This document shows, piece after piece, positions 8,381 to 18,485 of a stretch of 64,000 nt of DNA (its first letter is position 1; each line of letters begins with the position of its first letter). This DNA is from Longimicrobiaceae bacterium (GTDB lineage Bacteria; Gemmatimonadota; Gemmatimonadetes; Longimicrobiales; Longimicrobiaceae), in NCBI GenBank assembly GCA_036375715.1, contig DASVBS010000085.1:60977-124976 (forward strand), read 5' to 3'. A program made the position numbers and the translations under genes. The notes below the pieces were generated by a model, which saw nothing but the letters and a program-made list of their open reading frames with translations, made no database searches and was not told the origin of the DNA.

Positions 8381-9214
8381 CTACCTCTCGAGGTATACGG
8401 GCACTCTCGCCTTCTCCAGGACTTCGCGGGAGACCGAGCCGAGCAGCCGCTTCTTCAGCCCGGGCGATCCATGCGTGCCCATCACCAGCAGGGCCGGCGG
8501 CTCGTGCTGGAGGAAATCCAGCAGGGACTCGGCAACGCCCTTCCCCTTGGGGATGACCTGAATGCGACCCTCGCGATCATGCCGTCGCACGTACTCGAGC
8601 GCTCCCTGCAGGACTTCCTCCATCTCCTCCCGCTCATCGCTCACGCCGACCAGTTGCACGGGAAGATCACTGTACAGACCGCTCTGGATGAAGGATTCCA
8701 GCGCCTGCGAGGCCGGAGCGCTGCCGTCGTAGGCGACCACCACGGAGGCACCTGCTTCGAGGGGTGCTCCTGCCACGACAACTGGCCGCGGGGAGGTGCG
8801 GACGATCTGCATCATCGTCTCGGACGGCGCGGGCTCGCGGTCGGAGTGGGGCTCGGCGCGCTCTCCGATGATCAGCAGGTCGTGCCGTTGCACCTCCCGC
8901 TCCAGTTCCTCGGTGGGCGAGCCCTCCACCAGGCGCGTCTCGAAGGTGACCCCCGCCGCCTCGGCCACCCTGGCGGCATCCGCCAGCGCACCCTCCAGAC
9001 GTTCGCGCCAGTTGGCAATCACCTGCTCGTCGCGCTCCGCCTTGAACGCGCTTCCCATGATCCCCACGGCCTGCCCGCCGGTCAGCTCTTGGACATCCAG
9101 CACGGCCAGGAAGGTCACGGAAATCCCAAGCGTGCGCGCCCAGTCGACCGCGACCTGGACGGCGGCCTCACTCGGCTCGCTTCCGTTCACTCCTACGACA
9201 AGGCTCTTCAACAT
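8381..9214 (-). CDS. Tandem universal stress protein (UspA family)
   Basis: A 277-residue cytosolic protein made of two Usp domains (about 1-145 and 155-277). The second domain has the ATP-binding signature GTHGSPGLKKRLLGSVS (G-x2-G-x9-G-S). The first has lost it, reading IIGERAEPHS at that place, so only one nucleotide site is expected. Usp proteins act in general stress and dormancy. The start MLKSLVVGVNGS matches the family's first beta strand. A second two-domain Usp is at 61989-62879. Confidence 0.9.
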   Translation of the reverse strand: MLKSLVVGVNGSEPSEAAVQVAVDWARTLGISVTFLAVLDVQELTGGQAVGIMGSAFKAERDEQVIANWRERLEGALADAARVAEAAGVTFETRLVEGSPTEELEREVQRHDLLIIGERAEPHSDREPAPSETMMQIVRTSPRPVVVAGAPLEAGASVVVAYDGSAPASQALESFIQSGLYSDLPVQLVGVSDEREEMEEVLQGALEYVRRHDREGRIQVIPKGKGVAESLLDFLQHEPPALLVMGTHGSPGLKKRLLGSVSREVLEKARVPVYLER

Positions 9215-9478
9215 TGTGTTGTGCGGATGTAAACCACAAAGGTCACAAAGAATTGCGGAGAGGGCGCAGAGGACGGTCGAGGCGGGTTTTCGTCACCCGT
9301 CATTCCGCCTTTAGTTTTTCGCGTCTGTTTGTCACATTCACAATCATCTAGGATTTGAACTCCAAAAGCCTACAATATTGAGGTTTGTACTGGAGGATTG
9401 GAGTCCCAGGGTTCCTCTGTGGTCTGCGCTATCCTCTGTGACCTTCGCGGAAACTCCCCGAGTCAGCGTTGCTCAACG
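9215..9478. repeat. AT-rich gap with CACAGAG/CTCTGTG-type repeats
   Basis: No gene. About 9232-9272 carries AAGGTCACAAAG..GCAGAGGA, and about 9411-9450 carries TTCCTCTGTGGT..CCTCTGTGACCTT in the opposite sense, so the two copies form a loose inverted pair. Similar strings recur at about 2995-3030, 22585-22615 and 26213-26250. Promoters for the universal stress gene should lie in the AT-rich middle. Confidence 0.5.
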
Positions 9479-10906
9479 TCACCGGAGGAACAGCAAACTC
9501 ATGACCAGCAGCACCGGCAGCAGGATGCAGGCCGACCAGAGCATGTAGCCGAAGAAGCTCGGCATCCGGATCTCCGCCGCCTCTGCGATTGCCTTGACCA
9601 TGAAGTTGGGGGCATTGCCGATGTAGGTCAGCGCACCCATGAAGACCGCGCCACAGGAGATCGCCGCCAGAGTCGTCACGTCGGCGAGGAGCCAATCCAG
9701 GTTCGCCTGTCCACCGGCCGTGTTGAAGAACACCAGATAGGTCGGCGCGTTGTCCAGGAAGCCTGAGAGCGCGCCGGTGATCCAGAAGTAAAGCAAGCTG
9801 TTCGGCTCGCCGTCGGCCCGGGTCACCAGGTTCACAATGCCCCCTAGCGCGCCCTCCGTGCCGGCCCGGAGGATCGCAATGGGCGGGACGATGGTGATGA
9901 AGATGCCGGCAAAGAGCTTCGCGACCTCCTCGATGGGACCCCAGGTGAAGCCATTCGCCTCGCGGCTCGCCAGGGGCGTGAGCTTCCAGCTGGCATAGGT
10001 CAGCCCGAGCAGAGCCACGTCCCGGATGACGTTCTGCAACTGGACCTCGACGTCGTAGACGACGAAGCTGCCCAGCCGCACCAGTCCTGAGAACAGGACG
10101 GCGCCGATCACCCCCAGCAGCAACAGCAGGTTGACTCCGCCCTCGATACCCAGGCGCTCAGTCGAAACCGGCAGGCGGGAGAGGTCCTCGTCCGCGTAGG
10201 CTCTCCGATCCCAGTAGTAGTAGATCGCCAGCAGGCATACCGAAACGAACACCATCTCGTGCAGCATGTGCACGGTGGTCCAGAAGAAGGGCACGCCCTG
10301 CAGGAAGCCGAGGAAGAGGGGAGGATCACCCAGCGGCGTCAGCGATCCACCGACGTTGGCCACCAGGAAGATGAAGAAGACGATCGTGTGGACGATCTTT
10401 GCCCGCCAGGCGTTCGCCCGGATCAACGGGCGAATCAGGATCATCGCGGCGCCGGTCGTGCCCATCCAGGAGGCGAGGAAGGTTCCGAGCGCGAGGATGG
10501 CGGTGTTGACCTCCGGACTTCCCGTCAGGGCTCCCTTCAGCCGCACACCGCCCGAGATCGTAAAGAGCGCCAGCAGCAGGATGATGAAGGGGATGAACTC
10601 CAGCAGATAAACGTGCAGCACCTCATACAGGGCCGTACCAAAGCCGTGGATGAGGAGCATGGGGACGAGGATCGCCGCGGCCCAGAACGCCGAGACCTTG
10701 CCGAAGTGGTGATGCCAGAAATGCGGGGCCAGCAGCGGCACCACTGCGATCGAGAGGAGCAGCCCTGCGAACGGCACTGCCCACAGGAGGCCGAGCTCTG
10801 CGCCGTTGAGGCCATGCTCCTCCGCGGCGAGCGCGGGCGTGGCGCCGGCCAGCAAGAGCACGAGCAACAGCGGGGTGATCCGGCAATAGTCGCGCAGCGA
10901 AGTCAA
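9479..10906 (-). CDS. Sodium:proton antiporter / CitMHS_2-like ion transporter
   Basis: A 475-residue polytopic inner-membrane protein. A cleavable-looking signal peptide (ending LAA around residue 28) precedes about 11-12 hydrophobic helices, including TISGGVRLKG, FLASWMGTTGAAMILIRP and ANVGGSLTPLGDPPLFLGF. The repeated Gly-Gly and T-P-L-G-D-P-P motifs are characteristic of the ion transporter superfamily, specifically the group annotated as putative citrate transporters or NhaD-like sodium:proton antiporters. Cation exchange is the more likely role, but the substrate is unproven. It is transcribed alone. Confidence 0.82.
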   Translation of the reverse strand: MTSLRDYCRITPLLLVLLLAGATPALAAEEHGLNGAELGLLWAVPFAGLLLSIAVVPLLAPHFWHHHFGKVSAFWAAAILVPMLLIHGFGTALYEVLHVYLLEFIPFIILLLALFTISGGVRLKGALTGSPEVNTAILALGTFLASWMGTTGAAMILIRPLIRANAWRAKIVHTIVFFIFLVANVGGSLTPLGDPPLFLGFLQGVPFFWTTVHMLHEMVFVSVCLLAIYYYWDRRAYADEDLSRLPVSTERLGIEGGVNLLLLLGVIGAVLFSGLVRLGSFVVYDVEVQLQNVIRDVALLGLTYASWKLTPLASREANGFTWGPIEEVAKLFAGIFITIVPPIAILRAGTEGALGGIVNLVTRADGEPNSLLYFWITGALSGFLDNAPTYLVFFNTAGGQANLDWLLADVTTLAAISCGAVFMGALTYIGNAPNFMVKAIAEAAEIRMPSFFGYMLWSACILLPVLLVMSLLFLR

Positions 10907-11304
10907 GGCATCAGGACGGGGATGTTGGCTATCGACTTTCGGCTGATAGCGATGGGCTATCGACTATCGGCTATCAGCTATCGGCCCGGAATTCGGGACC
11001 CATAACTCGCCGAAGCATGTACGTAGAGACCAGGCGCCGCCAGAAGCGACATCCGCCGGCAAAGGGTGGGGAACATAGAGAGCCAGCCTTCCCTGTCAAC
11101 GCCTCGCCAGCACGCCCCCAGAAGGCATGGCAAGCGCGATGCGACACGCGGTTGGCTCAGTGCGCGGGAGATTGGCGCACGATCGGAGAGGTAGCGATCA
11201 GAGTGGACGGGCTTGTCGAGAAGTGATCGACTGCGCAGGGAACAACCGGCTGGCCAGGCCAGCCACGCTACAGGCAGGCCCGGCCAGCCAGCAAAAGTGC
11301 TCGC
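10907..11304. other. Intergenic gap with CTATCGG heptamer array
   Basis: No gene seen. The array is at 10957-10984, with a degenerate continuation from about 10928 (GGCTATCGACTTTCGGCTGATAGC). The rest is GC-rich without a recognisable element. Confidence 0.5.
10957..10984. repeat. Heptanucleotide tandem array (CTATCGG type)
   Basis: Four tandem 7-bp units, CTATCGA, CTATCGG, CTATCAG, CTATCGG, upstream of the antiporter start. The unit length equals that of the AATTCGT arrays but the sequence is unrelated. Confidence 0.8.
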
Positions 11305-12918
11305 TCATGCCGCGGAGGACGTCGCCGACAGGACATCCCCCATCGCCGTCGCAACCGCCACGTCCAGCTCGACCACGCTGACGGAGCGCGGCGGGAAGCG
11401 CCAGGTCGTGGTCCCGGGCGGGAGCTGCTTCTCCACCGGCACGAAGGTATCGGTGTTGTTCCGGTCCACGTAGGCCCGCGGGTCCTCGGGCGCGATCTCG
11501 TGGACCCGCCCGCCCCGAATCGCCAGCCCCTCCACCTCCAGCGACGCCTCGACCGGATTCCGGTAGCTGGTGTTCAGCACGTGCAGATACACCGTGTTCT
11601 CATCGCGGCTGGCTGTGACGTCCAGTTCGGGCGGAGCGTGGCGCACCATCACGCCGTGGCTTCCCTTGTGACGATTGAAGAGTCGCATGATGGTCGCGAT
11701 CGGCAGGAGGAAGCTCTGGCCGCGGGGGACGGGGATCTGCACCGCGTTGACGGTCCAACGGGTGCCCGCGAAGTCGGCACCGGTGCAGATCTTCACCCGA
11801 TCGCCGTTGCGCAGGTAGAGGTTCATCGTACGGGCGTGATAGACCGCGGAGAGCCACTCCTGCAGGATCGGGTTGGCGTTGTGCGGGTCGAAGGAGACAT
11901 GACCCTCGGTGATCGCGATCCCCTTGTCCGGACCGTGCGCGTCGACGATCTCCCGGATTTCTTTCAGGCGCCGCTCCACCACGCCGGTGAGCTCCAGCAT
12001 CTCCTCCCACGCACGCTCGGGATCCTTCTGGTACTCGAAGCCGCGCAGCACCGTGTCCTCGCGCTGCGGGCTCATTCCCATCATGTGCAGGGCGATGTAG
12101 TCGAGATATTCACCGGCCCGGTCGAGCATTGCCGGGGCCCAGTAGTCGCCGGTGAAGCCGCCGCGGCGGTAGTCGTCGCCCCAGCCGAGAAGCTGGATGG
12201 AGGGGTCGCGCGCGCGCATCGCACGCGCGAACTCGATCGTGTGCTGGATGGCCTCGTCGCGGGGGAAGCCGCGGTCACCGTAGGAGGTCTCGTTGCCGAT
12301 CTGCCAGAGACGGATGTTGTAGGGTTCGTCCACCCCGTGACGGCGGCGCTCCGCATTGTCCGGATCGTTCGCGTAGGATACCCAATCCGCTGCCTCGTTC
12401 GCGTCGCCAGTGCGGTTCTCGCCGTGAATCGTATTCCAGTACTCCTTGTGTCCGTCGCTGAGGAAGTTGACGCACATTAGCGGCTCGGCGCCGACCCGCC
12501 GGCAGAAGTCGACGAACTCGTGGGTACCCACCCGATTCGTCTCCTTCCCACCCCACTCGAGGTTGTACATCCACGGCCGCTCCGCCACCGGGCCGACCCC
12601 CTCGCGCCACCGGTACCAACGGATGAAGTTGCCGCCCCAGCGGATGACGTCGGGCGCCAGCTCGCTGGTGGCCGCGACGAGGTCCTCACGCCAGTCGTCC
12701 TTCGCGTAGTCCCAGGAAGCCTCGACGGACCCGTCCGTCGTGCCGAGCGGCTCCATGAACTGCATGTAGAGGTAGGGAGAGATCTCGAACTTGGGGGTTG
12801 GATCCACCACGAGCGAGGCCGCCGAGCGCGCGCCGGTGTGAATGATGGGCAGGCGCTCCGTCCCTCCCACCGTCAGCGCAGCGGCGCCGAACGACTTCAC
12901 GAAGGTTCTCCGATCCAT
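11305..12918 (-). CDS. Tat-exported alpha-L-arabinofuranosidase (GH51-like)
   Basis: A 537-residue glycosidase. The N-terminus MDRRTFVKSFGAAAL carries a twin-arginine motif (RRTFVK), so folded export by Tat is expected. The catalytic TIM barrel contains the clan-A acid/base glutamate in WQIGNETSYG (about residue 210) and a nucleophile candidate in AITEGH (about 335). A beta-sandwich typical of GH51 fills the last 130 residues. The family releases arabinose from arabinan and arabinoxylan. The next gene upstream (13063, a sulfotransferase) starts a different functional block. Together with the GH5 and esterase genes at 59-61 kb it points to plant-polymer use. Family number is inferred from overall pattern. 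Confidence 0.85.
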   Translation of the reverse strand: MDRRTFVKSFGAAALTVGGTERLPIIHTGARSAASLVVDPTPKFEISPYLYMQFMEPLGTTDGSVEASWDYAKDDWREDLVAATSELAPDVIRWGGNFIRWYRWREGVGPVAERPWMYNLEWGGKETNRVGTHEFVDFCRRVGAEPLMCVNFLSDGHKEYWNTIHGENRTGDANEAADWVSYANDPDNAERRRHGVDEPYNIRLWQIGNETSYGDRGFPRDEAIQHTIEFARAMRARDPSIQLLGWGDDYRRGGFTGDYWAPAMLDRAGEYLDYIALHMMGMSPQREDTVLRGFEYQKDPERAWEEMLELTGVVERRLKEIREIVDAHGPDKGIAITEGHVSFDPHNANPILQEWLSAVYHARTMNLYLRNGDRVKICTGADFAGTRWTVNAVQIPVPRGQSFLLPIATIMRLFNRHKGSHGVMVRHAPPELDVTASRDENTVYLHVLNTSYRNPVEASLEVEGLAIRGGRVHEIAPEDPRAYVDRNNTDTFVPVEKQLPPGTTTWRFPPRSVSVVELDVAVATAMGDVLSATSSAA

Positions 12919-13062
12919 CCGCTCCTCCCGGCGTTGGAATAAGGGTGACCGGGGACGATGGTGGAGTCGGGGCCTGCGCCTGTCAACCGTGAGACCTACC
13001 TGGGCGTCCCGAGAGTATGGTGCGATTCCAGCAAACCGCTGTGGGGGCAGGGCGAGTCCAGC

Positions 13063-13929
13063 TCACCGCGGGAGGTAGCTTTCAAGCGCAGGTGAGCCGG
13101 AGCTGGCGCTCGCTGGTGGGGAATAGTGGAATCCGAGGTGCGCCAGGATGCGCAAGAGGAATCGCTCCTGTTCGTGAACGAACCGCAAGGCCTGCTCAGT
13201 CAAGACGGGAAACTCCTCGCCATTCGAGGCGCTGGTCACGTTCACTCGCTCATGAGCGCGAACAAAAGCCACTTCTTCTTCAGAGTATCCGTATCGTTGT
13301 AGCAGCGTCGATAATCCGGTATTGAGATTCTCGGTCTGGAGGAACTGAATCGGTGCCATGTCCTCGACGAAGCGTTCTGATTCCATATACTCCTGATCCA
13401 ATCGACGCAGGACCGCCTCTGGATCCTTGAAAAACATCTGGATGAAGCCGAGGGTCTGCCCACCCACCTCCACCTTAAGGTGAAGGTGCGGCAGGTGGTA
13501 TCGGTGTCGCGCCATCTTTAAAAGACGCACGTATTCGTCCAGTGTCAGACGAGGAAAGTGTGGAAATTCATTCCGAATTACATTTTCAGGAGCTGGTGGG
13601 TATCGTGCCCACCAGCCGAACTGATAAGTCGACAATAGCCTATCGTAAGGATTCCGTACTACGCTCACAATCGCTTTGTGTCGATGCTCCGCGGGGATTT
13701 GCGTATATGTCCCGTGCTGATCCTTCGGATGGGGCAGTCGAGTCTTGATATTTGGTAGGAATAATTCCTGAAACGACGGTGGGCGACCAAAGCCGAACTT
13801 GTGCCCCACTCTTGTGATCAGACTCCGTCGTCTCAACCGTGAGCGGTGGATCTCCCTCAGCACCGCGCGTACAAAGCTGCTGCCGGTCTTGGGGTTGTTC
13901 AGGACGACGAAGTCCTCGGTGATAATCAT
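13063..13929 (-). CDS. Sulfotransferase-family protein (first of three)
   Basis: A 288-residue protein with the PAPS-binding signatures of the sulfotransferase superfamily: a 5'-phosphosulfate loop LNNPKTGSSFVRAVLRE near residue 12 and a 3'-phosphate motif VVRNPYDRLLSTYQF near 97. It would transfer sulfate from PAPS to a sugar or other hydroxyl. It is the last gene of a minus-strand run (19565 down to 13063) and follows the next sulfotransferase by 12 bp. Codon use is visibly less GC-biased than in the neighbours at 11-13 kb. The acceptor is unknown; surface polysaccharide is the natural guess from context. Confidence 0.82.
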   Translation of the reverse strand: MIITEDFVVLNNPKTGSSFVRAVLREIHRSRLRRRSLITRVGHKFGFGRPPSFQELFLPNIKTRLPHPKDQHGTYTQIPAEHRHKAIVSVVRNPYDRLLSTYQFGWWARYPPAPENVIRNEFPHFPRLTLDEYVRLLKMARHRYHLPHLHLKVEVGGQTLGFIQMFFKDPEAVLRRLDQEYMESERFVEDMAPIQFLQTENLNTGLSTLLQRYGYSEEEVAFVRAHERVNVTSASNGEEFPVLTEQALRFVHEQERFLLRILAHLGFHYSPPASASSGSPALESYLPR

Positions 13930-13941
13930 GTTGGAACGTCT

Positions 13942-14724
13942 TCAAAAGGCCTGTCGCGTTATCGGCGCGCTCGGCGAGGCAATGGGTGCCGATACCCTCA
14001 GCAATTCGCGATAACAATCCAACGCCCGGTTCAGCTCCGATCGGTGGAACAACTTCACGAGTCCCAGCCCCTTCGGCACTCCGCTGGCGAACTCCCCGTT
14101 AGAGAACACCGTTCCGAAAGGAACCGGGCGCAAGCCGAGTTCGAACTTGCGATCGAGTTCCTCGTTGAACCGCTCGGGACTCTGGATCACGCTCTCGATC
14201 TCGACTACCATGGCGCGCTCCGGCTGGCTCCGGGCGAAGCGCAGAGCCTGCTCATTGTAGATTCGCCAGGCCCGTAGACCAATTACTGGCCTCCAGCGGA
14301 TCTCCTTCTCCGTACCTCGGCGCACCAGGGAGTCCACGACCGCCAGTGGGTGGCGGAACAGCAGCAGAAAGCGCGCTTCGGGAAGAAACTCCGCCCAGAA
14401 ATCCAGGAAGAGGGTTGTTCGCGGCTCCTTCCATCCCCACGGCCGCCCCGCGGAGCGTCGCTCGACGATCTCCCGTGCCTCTGCAAGATCCTCCTGCTCC
14501 AGCCGGAGAGGTAGGTTGGCGTCAGTTTGAGGGAACACACTAACTCTGTTCTTTTTCAGGACCCGCTCGTGGAAGCGATGCACGTCCCTATCCTCGAAGT
14601 GCCCGAACCGGTTTCCCGCGCCGGCACCGATCAGAGACTCACCGAGATCCAATCCACGTCTCTGGAGGTAGCTGGCGGTCAAGGAAGTACCACTGCGGTG
14701 CATTCCCGCAATCAGCAAGGGCAT
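13942..14724 (-). CDS. Sulfotransferase-family protein (second of three)
   Basis: A 260-residue protein opening with LLIAGMHRSGTSLTASYL, the PAPS 5'-phosphosulfate loop of bacterial sulfotransferases. A 3'-phosphate region follows in LLLFRHPLAVVDSLVRRG (about residue 133). Its sequence is not close to the sulfotransferases on either side, so this is not a recent tandem duplication. It is 40 bp downstream of the third sulfotransferase and 12 bp upstream of the first, consistent with one transcript. Expected to be cytosolic and PAPS-dependent; acceptor unknown. Confidence 0.82.
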   Translation of the reverse strand: MPLLIAGMHRSGTSLTASYLQRRGLDLGESLIGAGAGNRFGHFEDRDVHRFHERVLKKNRVSVFPQTDANLPLRLEQEDLAEAREIVERRSAGRPWGWKEPRTTLFLDFWAEFLPEARFLLLFRHPLAVVDSLVRRGTEKEIRWRPVIGLRAWRIYNEQALRFARSQPERAMVVEIESVIQSPERFNEELDRKFELGLRPVPFGTVFSNGEFASGVPKGLGLVKLFHRSELNRALDCYRELLRVSAPIASPSAPITRQAF

Positions 14725-14764
14725 GGTCAGGCCGCTCGATGGTGCACGAATCGCCGTTGCGAAT

Positions 14765-15631
14765 CTATGACGTTCTTGCTTCGCAGAGCGCTTCCTCCCA
14801 ACCGAAGTACTTGCCGATCATCCGATACAGCCGTGCGTTATGCGACGAAAAATACCGATGCAGCCGTCGGCAAAGCGTGGGATCCATAGCGAGGTACGAA
14901 CCAGCATTCACCGCTTCGAACTTCCGAGGCACGAACACCGGTATTCCCAGGAAACTAGCGACCTCGTGTAGGGTGGTCTGCGGGTCGGCATACATATCTT
15001 CGGCCTTGATGACAAGAATCTGCTCGGCAGGGAAAAGGCGGTACCACCTCTGCAGCTGAACAGCGTAGAGGCCTCTTGCCAGGTAGGAGTAGTGAATATA
15101 GGCCTTCGTCTCATAATACCCGTGCCGCCGACCAAGTCCGCGGCCAAATGCGCGCGCAGCCCGGAGGCGGCTCTCCTCCCGATCAAGTGCCTCAGCGAAT
15201 GTCAAAGGTTCAACGCCACGTCTCGCTTCGTCATGGAAGTGCGAAAGCGCCCGATACACAGGATTACGGAGCAGGACGATGAGCCTCACCTGGGGGAGCT
15301 GGTTCTTGACACGCTTAGGCACGCGTGGATCGAAGAGATAATACGGGCTCGCTTCCCCGGTCAGAAAATGTGACCCGGTCTGGCTGCACCTTCCCAGCTC
15401 CTCTGGAGTCGGAAAGTGGGACCGGTACCACTCGATGCCTCTACGGAAGTTCCAGTCGAAGTAGTGAACTTCTTTTTTCGACGCAGCCCTGACGTACGGG
15501 TTCTCGCTCAGATACGCATACAATGAGCTCGTCCCGCACTTCTGAGCGCCAATAATGATAAAATCGGGCAGCGCTCTTCCCGAATCGGCAGGCGACCGCG
15601 AACCCTCCCGCCGGGAGCCTATCAAGGCCAT
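14765..15631 (-). CDS. Sulfotransferase-domain protein (heparan/Nod-type)
   Basis: A 288-residue protein of the Sulfotransfer_1 group that includes heparan N-sulfotransferase-like enzymes. The PAPS loop is DFIIIGAQKCGTSSLYAYL (about residue 24). KEVHYFD, the early acidic motif of that group, follows, and the 3'-phosphate motif is VLLRNPVYRALSHF (about 125). It sits 70 bp downstream of rfbC, so it probably modifies the same glycan whose rhamnose is made by rfbA/rfbC. The first 20 residues are polar and probably unstructured. Confidence 0.85.
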   Translation of the reverse strand: MALIGSRREGSRSPADSGRALPDFIIIGAQKCGTSSLYAYLSENPYVRAASKKEVHYFDWNFRRGIEWYRSHFPTPEELGRCSQTGSHFLTGEASPYYLFDPRVPKRVKNQLPQVRLIVLLRNPVYRALSHFHDEARRGVEPLTFAEALDREESRLRAARAFGRGLGRRHGYYETKAYIHYSYLARGLYAVQLQRWYRLFPAEQILVIKAEDMYADPQTTLHEVASFLGIPVFVPRKFEAVNAGSYLAMDPTLCRRLHRYFSSHNARLYRMIGKYFGWEEALCEARTS

Positions 15632-15701
15632 GTCAATGACCGAGAAAGAGTGTTCTCCGTATGTGGCAAGCCCTATCTAGCACAAGGACTTCCAGGGTCT
15701 C

Positions 15702-16277
15702 TCAGCTGCGCCCCCCCGCCCCGGCGGAGACGCTGCGGAGGTCCCGGAGGTTCAGTTCGCGGAGCAGTGGCGCCTCCGCATCCTTCAGCGAGAGCAGCGG
15801 TTGCGCTACAGGCCACTCGATGCCGAGGTCCGGGTCGTTCCAACGAAGACTGTGTTCGGCGTCGCGTTGATAGAGGCCCGTGCACTTATAGCTGAAGACG
15901 GCCTCGTCACTGAGTACCACGAAACCATGCGCAAATCCCTCCGGTATCCAGACCTGGCGCGCGTTCTCGGCAGACAGCTCGTGACCCACCCAACGCCCGA
16001 AGGTAGGGGAGCCCGGCCGCAGGTCCACCGCGACGTCCCAGACCGAGCCGTGAAGCACCGTCACGAGCTTGCCTTGAGGATTCGGATCCTGGAAATGGAG
16101 CCCCCGGAGGACGCCTTTACGCGAGGAGGAGACGTTGTCCTGCGCAAAGGTTCCGGGGATCCCGTACTGCTCGTACCGCGGCCGACTCCACGTCTCCAGA
16201 AAATACCCACGCGAATCCTGGAACACCGTTGGCTGAATGACCAGCACGCCTTGAATAGCAGTCTCGAGCACCATCAT
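15702..16277 (-). CDS. rfbC: dTDP-4-dehydrorhamnose 3,5-epimerase
   Basis: A 191-residue cupin enzyme that epimerises dTDP-4-keto-6-deoxyglucose at C3 and C5 in dTDP-L-rhamnose synthesis. Family marks are intact: [12 protein letters not shown] at the N-terminus, VLRGLHFQ with the catalytic histidine, VWDVAVDLR, and IPEGFAHGF before the second half of the cupin. Its start overlaps the stop of rfbA by four bases. rfbB and rfbD are not in this window, so the pathway is completed elsewhere. The C-terminus is about 10 residues longer than typical and ends in a Gly/Ser-rich tail. Confidence 0.95.
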   Translation of the reverse strand: MMVLETAIQGVLVIQPTVFQDSRGYFLETWSRPRYEQYGIPGTFAQDNVSSSRKGVLRGLHFQDPNPQGKLVTVLHGSVWDVAVDLRPGSPTFGRWVGHELSAENARQVWIPEGFAHGFVVLSDEAVFSYKCTGLYQRDAEHSLRWNDPDLGIEWPVAQPLLSLKDAEAPLLRELNLRDLRSVSAGAGGRS

Positions 16278-17164
16278 ACCACATTCTCCTGCTTGAGAAG
16301 GCTCAACAGATAGTGGCCATACCCGTTCTTCTTCAGAGGTGCAGCGAGACGTTCGAGTTGCGCAGCGTCGATCCAGCCATTGCCGAAAGCAATCTCCTCA
16401 GGGCAGGCGACCTTGAGGCCCTGCCGCAGCTCAATCGTCTGGATAAAGTTGGATGCCTGCAGGAGGGATTCGTGCGTTCCGGTGTCCAGCCAAGCGTACC
16501 CTCGACCGAGCAATTCCACATTGAGCTGCTGCCGCTCGAGATAGTACCGGTTCACATCGGTAATCTCCAGCTCGCCACGCGCCGACGGCCGGAGGTCGCG
16601 GACGATCTCAAGCACCTGCGAATCGTAGAAGTAGAGCCCGGTCACGGCGTAGTTGCTCCGGGGAGTCTGCGGCTTCTCCTCAATAGAAATCGCACGTCCT
16701 TCGGAGTCGAACTCGACTATGCCGTATCGTTCCGGGTCCCGCACCCAGTACCCGAATATTGTGGCTCCCGACTCACGCGCTGCCGCACGACAAAGGGTCT
16801 CCGTGAGACCATGACCGTAGAAGATGTTGTCACCAAGGACCAGACAGCTCCGTCCACCATCGATGAAGTCGCGCGCAATTATGAATGCCTGCGCCAAGCC
16901 TTCGGGCCGAGGCTGTTCGGCATACGAGAAATGCATGCCCCACCGACCCCCGTCCCCTAACAGCTCGCAGAATCGTGGCAGGTCTTGGGGCGTGGAAATC
17001 ACCAGAACATTGCGAATGCCCGCCAGCATCAGTGTGCTGAGGGGATAGTAGATCATTGGCTTGTCGTAAACAGGCAGCAGCTGCTTGCTGATCGTCCGCG
17101 TGATCGGATAGAGTCGGGTGCCCGATCCACCCGCGAGAACGATCCCCCGGATGCACTCGCTCAT
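16274..17164 (-). CDS. rfbA: Glucose-1-phosphate thymidylyltransferase
   Basis: A 296-residue nucleotidyltransferase that makes dTDP-glucose from glucose-1-phosphate and dTTP, the first step of dTDP-rhamnose synthesis. The N-terminal nucleotide loop [17 protein letters not shown] is intact, as are [25 protein letters not shown] and [19 protein letters not shown]. The length is normal for the RmlA group. Its stop is followed by rfbC in an ATGA overlap, and its start overlaps the stop of the WbsX-type gene by one base (TAATG). Confidence 0.96.
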   Translation of the reverse strand: MSECIRGIVLAGGSGTRLYPITRTISKQLLPVYDKPMIYYPLSTLMLAGIRNVLVISTPQDLPRFCELLGDGGRWGMHFSYAEQPRPEGLAQAFIIARDFIDGGRSCLVLGDNIFYGHGLTETLCRAAARESGATIFGYWVRDPERYGIVEFDSEGRAISIEEKPQTPRSNYAVTGLYFYDSQVLEIVRDLRPSARGELEITDVNRYYLERQQLNVELLGRGYAWLDTGTHESLLQASNFIQTIELRQGLKVACPEEIAFGNGWIDAAQLERLAAPLKKNGYGHYLLSLLKQENVV

Positions 17165-18372
17165 TATGCCGCCTCCAGCGGATCGGATGACGGTGCCCCC
17201 GGGGTCGTCTGGACCTTTCGTGACGCTGTACTGAGCACATCACGGGTCGCCTCGAGGTATCGACGCCCCCATTTCTGGCATGGCTCGAGGTGATTTCCCT
17301 CCGCCCACTCGTTCCATGCGTTCAGGAAAATGAGGTCCTCCCCCGGCCCGAACGGCTGAAATCCTTCCACCACTCGACGTAGCCAGGATCCGTATAGCTC
17401 CGGCGTCGAGCCTGTGAGAATGCAAGCACCCGTCTGGCGCCGCGCCGTATTGTCCCAGGAGGGAGCCACGCAGGGATAGCGTTTGTAGGACACCGGCTTT
17501 CGGCGCAGCATCCCCTCCACCACAGTCTCATAGTCGTAGACCGCGTGGCGCTGATAGCCGGGACTGGACAGTCCCAATCCGGACATCATACGGCTGATGC
17601 GGTCGCGACCGATTGGTCTACCCAGGTTCCTCCAATCGGGTTGAAAATCCACGGCAGCATCGAAGCCAAGCAATTCTGGCGGTTCCTGGCGTTCGTCGGG
17701 CAGACTCTCGACCTTGCACAGATACAGCTCGCCCACACCTAGTCTCGCAGCCTCTTCGCGCCAGGTGTCGGTAGTGCGTCGTGCGTCGGGGAAGCGGTTT
17801 GCACGATAGACCAGGAAGAGAGGCTTACCGTCGACGCTAATGTATCGGGGATCGTGGAACACTTCCGCCAGCCAACGGATGTGCGCCAGATCATCCTGAT
17901 GCGAATACTTCTGCTCGATGAGAATCTCCCGTTCGTGTCCGTCCCAGGCACGAGTCCAGTTCTCATTCGCCCAGCACAGACAGAACGGAAAGTCAGGAGC
18001 ACCGCTCCTCAGGACTGTGTCCAGAGGGCGATGCAGCAAGCGCTTTCCGTTGAACCAGTAGTGATAATAGCAGAAGCCGTAGACACCATATTCTCGCGCC
18101 ATGGCGGCCTGGGCGAACTGTGTCTCGGGGAGGCGTAGATCATAGAAGCCGAGATCCGCCGGGAGATGCGGCTGGTAATGACCCGGGAACTGTGGCTGCG
18201 CCCGGGTGACATTGGTCCACTCTGTAAAACCCTCCCCCCACCACTGGTTGTTCTCCGGAATTGGATGGAACTGCGGCAGGTAAAACGCGAGTGTGCGGAT
18301 TCGAAGGGATCCCGCAGGATCTTCCTCATCATCGCGGTCGATGCGGCCCTTGAACCTATTCGCCCACGACAT
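17164..18372 (-). CDS. WbsX-type GH99-like glycan biosynthesis protein
   Basis: A 402-residue protein of the Glyco_tran_WbsX family found in O-antigen and capsule clusters. Recognisable blocks are [19 protein letters not shown] near residue 30, [40 protein letters not shown] and, near the C-terminus, [18 protein letters not shown]. The fold is predicted to resemble family-99 glycoside hydrolases, and the biochemical role (hydrolase or transferase) is not settled. It leads the tightly packed run WbsX-rfbA-rfbC. Confidence 0.9.
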   Translation of the reverse strand: MSWANRFKGRIDRDDEEDPAGSLRIRTLAFYLPQFHPIPENNQWWGEGFTEWTNVTRAQPQFPGHYQPHLPADLGFYDLRLPETQFAQAAMAREYGVYGFCYYHYWFNGKRLLHRPLDTVLRSGAPDFPFCLCWANENWTRAWDGHEREILIEQKYSHQDDLAHIRWLAEVFHDPRYISVDGKPLFLVYRANRFPDARRTTDTWREEAARLGVGELYLCKVESLPDERQEPPELLGFDAAVDFQPDWRNLGRPIGRDRISRMMSGLGLSSPGYQRHAVYDYETVVEGMLRRKPVSYKRYPCVAPSWDNTARRQTGACILTGSTPELYGSWLRRVVEGFQPFGPGEDLIFLNAWNEWAEGNHLEPCQKWGRRYLEATRDVLSTASRKVQTTPGAPSSDPLEAA

Positions 18373-18485
18373 TGCAAAACAGGATTGGAGTGACGTGACT
18401 TGCTACCTTGTGCGCCCGCCGTCCGTCCTACCCTCCCTTTGCTCCGCCGCATCCCCGACTTCGTCGGCGCCGGTGTGCCGGCATC